Assembly (NCBI GenBank): GCA_025201865.1 | Contig: MU603124.1 | Location: 7,305 to 19,336, forward strand | DNA length: 12,032 nt | Direction of reading: 5' to 3' | Source: Ramicandelaber brevisporus | Lineage: Eukaryota > Kickxellomycota > Ramicandelaberales > Ramicandelaberaceae | Part shown: piece after piece, positions 1 through 5,888 of the stretch | Layout: each line of letters begins with the position of its first letter | How positions within the stretch are numbered: position 1 is the first letter of the stretch | Made by a program: the position numbers and the translations under genes | Notes under the pieces: model-generated | Database searches by the model: none | What the model was told of the DNA's origin: nothing | Seen by the model: the letters and a program-made list of their open reading frames with translations, nothing else

Positions 1-29
1 GATTCGCCCTAAACAGACGGATTTGCATC

Positions 30-86
30 GGGGAGGGGTTATTGCACCTCGGTGGGATGCCTTTCGGGGTGCAACAACCCCTTCCC
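30..86. repeat. Long inverted repeat (hairpin)
   Basis: Arms 30-52 and 64-86 are nearly reverse complementary: 22 of 23 positions pair, including three G-T wobbles (33-83, 49-67, 52-64), with one mismatch at 41-75. The loop is 53-63. The arm core is GGGGTT-N-TTGCACC. It sits at the window edge about 580 bp before the first CDS, so its parent unit is not visible. It could be a structured RNA end, a fold-back of a small mobile element, or a small-RNA precursor. No tRNA or rRNA signature was seen. The pairing is read directly; the role is unknown. Confidence 0.7.
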
Positions 87-669
87 ATTAACTATACCAC
101 TATTCTTTCATAGATAAATCACAAAGGTGCCATCCTCCACATGACTTCTCTGGCGATCCTCAATGCTTCCTTTGCCGCCACAATTTTTTATTTATTGTAT
201 ATGCACTTTTGGATGGTATTGTCATAGTGTCGATTTGGTTTGGTCTGGCTTGATTTGGGGGGAAGGGAGAGATTGGGTTAGGTAAATATCCCGCGCCAAT
301 AAAGTTGACTCCGCTCCAGATGTCTACCCTCTTTCTCCCTCTCTCTCTCTCTCTCTCTTTCGATGTGTGTGTGTGTGGGAGAGAGTGAACTTCTCCTATC
401 TTTTGCGCGAGTACCTCTGCCCTTTGTCTTTTTTCAGCGTCCCTTTTCGGCCTCTTTTTCGACTCGTGATTTCTAACACACATACCACCTTCCAGCACCA
501 GCACCAGCACCAGCAACACCCTTCTTATACCATTTATTCATCTTCAGAGTGTGTGTACTGCTGAACGAATTTGGTCCGCATCTCCTCGACAAGCAGCAGC
601 CATAGTTGTAGCCGTAGCCGTAGCTGTCAAAGTAGTATCAATCAAACAAAAAATCCGTCAGAACTTTGT
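87..669 (+). promoter_or_regulatory. Upstream region and 5' leader of first pseudoprotease gene
   Basis: No convincing gene lies here. The stretch is pyrimidine-rich on the + strand and carries a CT run at 340-358, a TG run at 364-377 and three perfect CAGCAC units starting at 493. From about 570 to 669 the frame stays open into the downstream gene, but it has no ATG before 670, so it is read as 5' UTR. No clear TATA box was identified. The pyrimidine tract is a plausible core-promoter element, as is common in fungal leaders; this is inference. Confidence 0.45.
340..377. repeat. CT and TG microsatellites
   Basis: An uninterrupted CT dinucleotide run (340-358) is followed within a few bases by a TG run (364-377). 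Both are simple-sequence tracts in the presumed promoter of the gene starting at 670. Confidence 0.9.
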
Positions 670-2427
670 ATGAAGGGTCAATTCTTTGTCCCTGTAGCAG
701 CCGCCACGGCCGCTGCTCTGCTGCTCTCTTCCCCTTCAGCAGTGTCGGCAGCTTCTTCTTCTTCTGGCTCGAGGGTTACACCAAGAGTCACCAACAGCAG
801 CCCTGTGTCTACCGGTGACATGCCCTTTGCCGTCAGCTTGAAAGTCGCCTTCCCTCCTGCTCGTAATCTTGATCCCAACCAGATTTGCGCTGGCGCAGCA
901 GTCAGCGACCAGTGGATAGTAACAACCGCCAGCTGCATCTACAGCCCAACCACGTACTTTGCAATGAAGGAGAACATCACCGTCACAGCCGGCACAAACA
1001 GCCTTAATGGAACGGCTGCGCAGACATACAAGATCACTACATTGCTGACTCTGCCAACATTCAACAATGTGACTCGTGTGGACGACATTGCGGTGCTTCA
1101 GGTTGATCGGAAGTTTGATGCGTCTGTCAAGCCCATTAAGATGACAACCACCGAGTTCAACACTAATACGAAGATGGCGTTGGTCGGATGGGGCTCAAAG
1201 ACGGGCCAAGGTGATCTTTTGCCGACGCTGCAAAAGGGCGATGCGATCTTGGCATCAGACAGCGACTGTGTCAGCAACAGCGACCAGGTCACCACAGTTT
1301 ATACAAAGCGCAAGACTGGTCAGTCTGTGTGCACGAATGCAGGCATTGGCTCTGCAGCTTGCTACGGCGACAAGGGTGCGCTGTTGCTGCTCAAAGAAGG
1401 ACAGTCATACACCCTGGCTGGAGTTAGCTCATTCCGTACATATCGTGGCAATGTGGTCCCAGATTGTGGTGCCAAAAACACATATGACTATTTTGCGAGA
1501 ATTGGATTCTTTGTTGACCGTTTAGCGCAGAAGGTTGGATTGACCATGGATGAATTGAATGCGCCGACCGGTAGCCCAATTGGTACTCCAGATTCAGACA
1601 GCGGCAGCGGTAACAACGGCAGTGGCGGTAACGGTGGAAACAATGGCAGTGGTGGCAACGGTGGAAGCGGCGGCAACGGTGGCAGTGGTAACGGAGGCAA
1701 CTCTGATTCTGGTAGCGACAAGGGCGGAAGCAACAAGCTTTCGACTGGCGCCATCATTGGTATCGCTGTTGGCTCAGCTGCTGTTGTTTTGGCCATCATC
1801 ATTGGCTTCATTGTCTACAAGAAGCGTGCTTCAGCTGCTGCCACTGCCGCCGCTAACGCTCAGGCTGCCGCCAAGCTCCGTGAAGAGCAACAGTTTGCTG
1901 CGTCAAGCGCTGCTGCTGCCGCCGCGGCCGCCGCTGCTACCTCGGCTGCTAACCAGCAATACTACTACCAGTACCAAGATCCGGCTGCCGCTGCTGCTGC
2001 TGCCGCTGTTACTAGCCAGATTGATCCAGCCACCGGTCAGTATTACTCTGCTGCTCCAGCACAGTATCAATACGCTTACCAAGATCCAAACGCTGCCTAT
2101 GGCGTCGTTGATCCAAATGCCGCGTATGCTGCCGCTGCCGCTGCCTCGAGCGGTGCTGCTGCTGGTGGCTATCCAACCACTTCTGCTGCGCCAGCTGATC
2201 CATCCAACCCGTACGGCGGTGCTTCTCTTGCCTACAGCTCTCCAGCTGGCCAGCAACCTCCATATGGCGCTGATCCAAATGCATACGCTGGTTATGGCGC
2301 TGCCAACCCATACACCTCTGCTCAGTACTCTGTTCCAGCGACGACCTATGCCGCTGATGCCACTGCAGCAACTACAGCCGCTCAAACTGGCTATCCCCAG
2401 CAACATCCACCTGCCACAGGTCACTAA
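670..2427 (+). CDS. Membrane-anchored trypsin-fold pseudoprotease (S1 family), paralog A
   Basis: 585 aa from ATG 670; the open frame extends upstream to 571 but only with a TTG, and ATG 670 gives a clean signal peptide (residues 1-27, ending AVSA). The S1 fold spans about 39-290: Cys73/Cys89 (chymotrypsin 42/58), GWG at 173-175, Cys200/221 and Cys231/266 (168/182 and 191/220). The triad is broken: the His57 position is Ser88 (TTASC), Asp102 is kept as Asp139 (DDIAV), and the Ser195 position is Lys235 (GDKGA). The activation site is also altered (RVTNSS instead of RIVGG). A Gly/Ser/Asn stalk (about 309-356) leads to a TM helix (about 357-383) and a KKR stop-transfer. The roughly 200-residue cytoplasmic tail has Ala runs and repeated DPNAAY/DPATG units. 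N-glycosylation sites (NIT, NGT, NVT) sit in the ectodomain. It is probably a surface binding or sensing protein; catalysis is very unlikely. It is a tandem paralog of the gene at 3462. Confidence 0.85.
   Translation: MKGQFFVPVAAATAAALLLSSPSAVSAASSSSGSRVTPRVTNSSPVSTGDMPFAVSLKVAFPPARNLDPNQICAGAAVSDQWIVTTASCIYSPTTYFAMKENITVTAGTNSLNGTAAQTYKITTLLTLPTFNNVTRVDDIAVLQVDRKFDASVKPIKMTTTEFNTNTKMALVGWGSKTGQGDLLPTLQKGDAILASDSDCVSNSDQVTTVYTKRKTGQSVCTNAGIGSAACYGDKGALLLLKEGQSYTLAGVSSFRTYRGNVVPDCGAKNTYDYFARIGFFVDRLAQKVGLTMDELNAPTGSPIGTPDSDSGSGNNGSGGNGGNNGSGGNGGSGGNGGSGNGGNSDSGSDKGGSNKLSTGAIIGIAVGSAAVVLAIIIGFIVYKKRASAAATAAANAQAAAKLREEQQFAASSAAAAAAAAAATSAANQQYYYQYQDPAAAAAAAAVTSQIDPATGQYYSAAPAQYQYAYQDPNAAYGVVDPNAAYAAAAAASSGAAAGGYPTTSAAPADPSNPYGGASLAYSSPAGQQPPYGADPNAYAGYGAANPYTSAQYSVPATTYAADATAATTAAQTGYPQQHPPATGH
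1597..1737 (+). repeat. Gly/Asn/Ser stalk-coding repeat
   Basis: Degenerate GGC/GGT-AAC-AGC units encode a Gly/Asn/Ser stalk (about residues 310-356) between the trypsin fold and the TM helix of the first pseudoprotease. The corresponding stalk in the second paralog is much shorter (about residues 329-344). The coding tract looks prone to length variation. Confidence 0.8.
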
Positions 2428-3461
2428 TGCTTTCGAACGAGCAACTAAACAAATAACAGTACGAGTCTCCTTACTTCCCCCTCCTCCTTCCTCCTTCTTC
2501 CCGCCTCCCACCTCATTTCCTTTCATCTCCATCCGCAACTCGCTCATTCCTACTTCTCACTCATTCATTTACTTCTTGATTTGTGCTCGCTCAAATTTAA
2601 CCAACTTTGTTAGAGTTAGGAGTATATACTGCGGATAAAGTCGTAGTTTAATAGGCACATGCATTCATGCGCACCATTCCAAAATAGAAACTCTTTTGTT
2701 GGTCCGAATATTTCTGGGGCACTCAGCGGCCATTGTCTTGCGCTTGCTGACGTCTTGTTGGCTAATACAAAACGTCCTGCTTTGCTTTTTCTTTTGGTAA
2801 AGTGCGTCTGTGTATCTGTGCTGTAGCGGACTTGCGAGCACCAACAACTGCAGTAACAAAGCGCAGAGTCTGGGTCACTTGCTCCTTCGCAGAGCCATCG
2901 AGAGAACCTTTTCCAATTTGTATCTCGGACTCTGTGCTCAATTTCGACCCAACTACCAGCCTGCTCACACACACCTCACCTCCTCTTGAGTTTGCTATCC
3001 CTCCTTTTGTTACGCTACTCTTACTCGCTTGCTCACTTATCTGCTTGCTTGCTCGCTTGTTTGCTTGTTCTTTTGTTCGTTTGCTTGCTTGCTTACTCTT
3101 TTGTCTTTTTTGTTTCTTGATTAGCCAGCAACACTATTCTTGCGAGCCGCTGGCATACGCAAACACTCCAAGACAATAAAAAAGAGAGACAAACCAGGGC
3201 ATACCAGCTCCCTTTTTTCTCACTTTACGCTACTTTTCCTATCGCCTCAAAGGAACAAACACTGTGCCGCAGGTCACTAGTGCACTGTTGTCATTGTTGA
3301 GCGGTTGATCTTTGGGCTTATTTGCTGCTCTCTTTGTTTCTTTCTCTCTCGCTGGCTGACGGACTCTCCAGTCTTTCTTCCTTTTTTTATTCTTCGATTT
3401 CGATTTCGATTCAACTGCAGTTATACAGCAACAACAGCGATACACATCTATAACACATACA
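2428..3461 (+). promoter_or_regulatory. Intergenic region between the pseudoprotease paralogs
   Basis: 1,034 bp with no supported gene; the open frames here start with non-ATG codons and are low-complexity. 2428-2640 is a pyrimidine-rich probable 3' UTR. A bZIP-like TGACGTC core lies at 2748-2754. An imperfect GCTT array covers 3027-3095. AATAAA occurs at 3175-3180. Just before the second gene there are CGATTT repeats (around 3395-3415) and an A/C-rich leader ending in ACAATGC at the start codon. It must hold the terminator of the first gene and the promoter of the second; exact boundaries cannot be set from sequence alone. Confidence 0.5.
3027..3095. repeat. Imperfect GCTT/GTTT tetranucleotide array
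   Basis: GCTT, GCTC, GTTT and GTTC units repeat across about 70 bp, giving a strongly strand-asymmetric T/C-rich tract upstream of the second pseudoprotease gene. It is read as simple-sequence DNA. A similar AAGC run in the opposite orientation occurs near 8134-8150. Confidence 0.75.
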
Positions 3462-5018
3462 ATGCGCATTGGTTCGCTCAGGCTCAGCGCCTCTTCGGTA
3501 ACTTCAGCAGTTGCCTCGATTGGGCTCGGCTTAAATGCGCTGGTCGCTCTCTCCTCCACCTTTTCTAGCGGCACAGCCCATCTCGCAAACGCCATGTCCA
3601 AGACTGACATGGAGGCGGCTCTCATCAACCCTCGCATTACAGGCGGTGTCAAAGTGAGCAACATTGCAGAATACCCATTCATGCTGTCATTGCGTGTCAG
3701 AATGAGATACACGGATGGCACCTCGGAGGTTACTCAGTGCTCCGGTGCAATCTTGACACAGGACTACTTTTTGACAACAGCCAGCTGCATGTACAACTAC
3801 AACATGTCCTCATTCAGCAATGTTAGCGACACTACAGTGTACTATGGATCGACAGCGTTCAGCGGCAGCGGCAAGTCGACAACTGTAACCAAGGGCATGT
3901 TTATTGGCATTACAGACTTCCCTGACTTGGTTGGCTACACTAATGATTTGGTTATTGGCCAAGTTGGACAGCCATTTGAGTTTGGATCTGATGTGCAGCC
4001 CATCAAGGTTGCATCATCGCAGGTGCCAGACAACATGACGGCTACAATCCTTGGATGGGGCTCGACTGCCATTGCATTGTCAACGGCGACTGCACTGAAC
4101 TACGGAACGGTGTCAATTGCACCAGACTCGCAGTGCAAGGCTGCATCGACAAACAAGCCAGGCAGTTATTCGGATCGCAACACTGGTCGCTTGGTGTGCA
4201 CGGGCAACACCCCTGGCGTTGCATTGTGCAAGGGCGACGTAGGCAATCCACTGGTCTACAAAGAGAACGGCAAATATGTGCTGCTGGGCTTGGCTAGTTT
4301 CCGTGACTGGAACGATGCTCGCACCAGAACAGAGTGCGGTGATAGCAACACGTGGGATTACTACACAAGAGCTGCATTCTGGGCGGACGCAATCTCCCAG
4401 CGCACGAAGCTCAACAAGGATGACTTTATGGCTCCAGCAATCGACAATGGCAATGGCAACAAGGGTGGTAGCAGCGGTAGTAGCAACAGTGGATTGTCGA
4501 CCGGTGCCATCATTGGCATTGCCGTTGGTGGCGGTGTTGCGCTGATTGTCATCATTTTCCTGCTCTACTGGTTCTGCATCAAGAAGAAACCAGCGCAGCC
4601 CACTCTGATCGGCGAGAAGGAGGCTCACCAGTACGATCCTGCCGCACCTCAAGTGGTGTACCAGCCAGTGTTGTACGTCGAGCAGCCTGTTGCTGGCGTG
4701 TACGATCCAGCCACCGGCCTTGTCTCGAACGCGTACACAACTGGCCCCGTGGTTGTCCCAGCTGAAAACTACTACGATGGTGCCTATGGCACAGTCTCAT
4801 CCGCTGGTGCCATCGACATATCTGGTACATCCGGCGCTTATCACAATCCGTATGCAACTTATGCTGGCCCATCTGTCACAGTCGATACCAGCGCACCTCC
4901 CTATTCGTACGCAGTCGCCACTAGCGAGTCTCCATATGGCAACAATGGCATACCGGTTTCATCTACAACAACTGCTACAACTGCGCCTCCTCCAATTCCA
5001 CCTCCACCTAAAGCTTAA
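3462..5018 (+). CDS. Membrane-anchored trypsin-fold pseudoprotease (S1 family), paralog B
   Basis: 518 aa; ATG 3462 has A at -3 and precedes a basic then hydrophobic leader (residues 1-44), compatible with a long signal sequence. The trypsin fold starts at RITGG (58-62), close to the zymogen cleavage site RIVGG, and runs to about 315. All three S1 disulfides can be placed: Cys93/109, Cys225/246, Cys256/292. GWG is at 198-200. The His57 position is Ser108 (TTASC), Asp102 is Asp162 (TNDLV), and the Ser195 position is Val260 (GDVGNP), so the triad is lost. The specificity-pocket position 189 reads Ala rather than Asp. A short Gly/Ser/Asn stalk leads to a TM helix (about 346-373) and KKK. The 140-residue tail contains YDPATG, several Tyr-Pro motifs and a terminal polyproline stretch (PPPIPPPP) that could bind SH3, EVH1 or profilin-type partners. 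N-glycosylation sites: NMS, NVS, NMT. A non-catalytic surface role is inferred. Confidence 0.87.
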   Translation: MRIGSLRLSASSVTSAVASIGLGLNALVALSSTFSSGTAHLANAMSKTDMEAALINPRITGGVKVSNIAEYPFMLSLRVRMRYTDGTSEVTQCSGAILTQDYFLTTASCMYNYNMSSFSNVSDTTVYYGSTAFSGSGKSTTVTKGMFIGITDFPDLVGYTNDLVIGQVGQPFEFGSDVQPIKVASSQVPDNMTATILGWGSTAIALSTATALNYGTVSIAPDSQCKAASTNKPGSYSDRNTGRLVCTGNTPGVALCKGDVGNPLVYKENGKYVLLGLASFRDWNDARTRTECGDSNTWDYYTRAAFWADAISQRTKLNKDDFMAPAIDNGNGNKGGSSGSSNSGLSTGAIIGIAVGGGVALIVIIFLLYWFCIKKKPAQPTLIGEKEAHQYDPAAPQVVYQPVLYVEQPVAGVYDPATGLVSNAYTTGPVVVPAENYYDGAYGTVSSAGAIDISGTSGAYHNPYATYAGPSVTVDTSAPPYSYAVATSESPYGNNGIPVSSTTTATTAPPPIPPPPKA

Positions 5019-5242
5019 ATCTTCATCTTTCCTTTTTTCCCATAGTAATACTTTCTAACAGCCTTTTTCGGAATCTTCCATTTTAAAACAAACAAATCAA
5101 CAATGCATTTTTAAGTTAATCATTATAAACATGTTTACTCTCTTTCCATTTTCTATGCTTAAACAAATACTGTTCACAATGAGTTTACTCTTTGAATTAA
5201 AGTAAAATACTTGTTATGTTTACTCTTCTTTTTTAATTCTTG
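5019..5242. terminator. Shared 3' region between convergent genes
   Basis: 224 bp, AT-rich, between the stop codons of the + strand pseudoprotease and the - strand Fis1 gene. It must contain both polyadenylation regions. ATTAAA at 5196-5201 is a candidate + strand signal. GTTTACTC occurs three times (5133, 5183, 5218). No other gene was seen. Confidence 0.5.
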
Positions 5243-5692
5243 TTAACTATTCTTCTTTACAATTGCCGAGACCACAATGGCTGCCGCTGCAACTGTAGCT
5301 CCAACAATGGCCATTCCCAGCAATCCCTCTTTGGCGACCCTTGCCTCCACCAACTCCCGCAAGGACTTTGCTTGAGAATTGCTCGGCTCGCTTTCCAGCA
5401 TTCTATCTGCCAGCTCCTTTGACTCGGTGTACTCACCAAGCTTATAGTGTCCCAGTGCAATGTAGTATAGGCATTCTCTGGCACGGTCTGGATGATTGTC
5501 GTGAATCTTTCGCATCATATTCAAGCCCAAGCGCTGGTCGGATGAGCGGTTGGATTTGACCAGACCCCAGGCGTAGTTGAATGTGGATTGGACGCTTGGG
5601 CTGGGCAGCTCTCGGTCGTATTGCCTGCGGAGCACTGCGAGCTCTTCAGGCAAGAGTGGAGACTCCGCATCAACTGCTTCAGGAAGCGACAT
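5243..5692 (-). CDS. FIS1: Mitochondrial fission 1 protein (Fis1)
   Basis: 149 aa, close to the usual 150-155. Fis1 is a tail-anchored outer-membrane protein of mitochondria and peroxisomes that helps recruit the dynamin-type fission machinery. The family landmarks are in order: an N-terminal helix (about 13-30), FNYAWGLVKS (38-47), a first TPR-like helix pair with GLNMM and the basic turn, the highly characteristic RECLYYIALGHYKLGEY (72-88) of the second TPR, then EPSNSQA (102-108), VAKEGLLG (119-126), a hydrophobic TM helix (about 123-145) and the short basic tail KKNS. No intron is needed. It converges with the pseudoprotease gene (224 bp between stops) and diverges from the SLS1-like gene (196 bp between starts). 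Identity is near certain from the TPR/TM pattern. Confidence 0.96.
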   Translation of the reverse strand: MSLPEAVDAESPLLPEELAVLRRQYDRELPSPSVQSTFNYAWGLVKSNRSSDQRLGLNMMRKIHDNHPDRARECLYYIALGHYKLGEYTESKELADRMLESEPSNSQAKSLRELVEARVAKEGLLGMAIVGATVAAAAIVVSAIVKKNS

Positions 5693-5888
5693 CGCTAGCT
5701 CAAATCGTGTTGTTGTTGTTGTTGTTGTTGCTGTTGCTGTTGTTGTTGCTGTTGCTGTCGTGTCTAGACGTTAATGCTGATGATGTAGGAATACAAGAAT
5801 TAGGCACACAAAAAAAAACACATACACACACACACACACAAAAAAACGCAAACGAAGTAGAAAAAAGAAGAAAACAATCACACAAAAA
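5693..5888. promoter_or_regulatory. Bidirectional promoter between FIS1 and the SLS1-like gene
   Basis: Only 196 bp separate the two start codons, so both 5' UTRs and core promoters must lie here. It contains a GTT/GCT triplet array (5709-5757; CAA/CAG in the Fis1 sense), an AC run (5824-5840) and A-rich tracts reaching the + strand ATG. Both products are predicted to be mitochondrial, so shared control is plausible. Confidence 0.7.
5709..5757. repeat. GTT/GCT trinucleotide array
   Basis: About 16 consecutive GTT or GCT triplets. In the Fis1 orientation this is a CAA/CAG tract in the probable 5' UTR, a few tens of bases before the Fis1 start codon. Confidence 0.9.

Noticed and set aside
30-86. 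tRNA or bacterial-type intrinsic terminator at the hairpin
   Set aside because: There is no cloverleaf, no GTTCRA loop and no T-tract after the stem, and the rest of the window is eukaryotic.
571-669. Open frame extending 33 codons upstream of the first pseudoprotease ATG
   Set aside because: It begins with TTG and has no ATG; the Ser/Arg-rich extension would bury the clear signal peptide that starts at ATG 670.
1903-2547. Antisense open frames opposite paralog A's tail
   Set aside because: GC-rich Ala and Gly codons leave few stops on the other strand; the peptides are Ser/Gly/Arg low-complexity without any family feature.
1559-2638. Long second + strand frame (359 codons) overlapping paralog A
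   Set aside because: It is a frame shadow of the Gly/Ser and Ala repeat coding tract; Leu/Pro/Thr-rich with no domain.
2616-3179. Short open frames on both strands in the gap between the paralogs
   Set aside because: The + strand frame starts with GTG at 2802 and is made of the GCTT array (Leu/Ala/Cys); the - strand frames show no recognisable domain.
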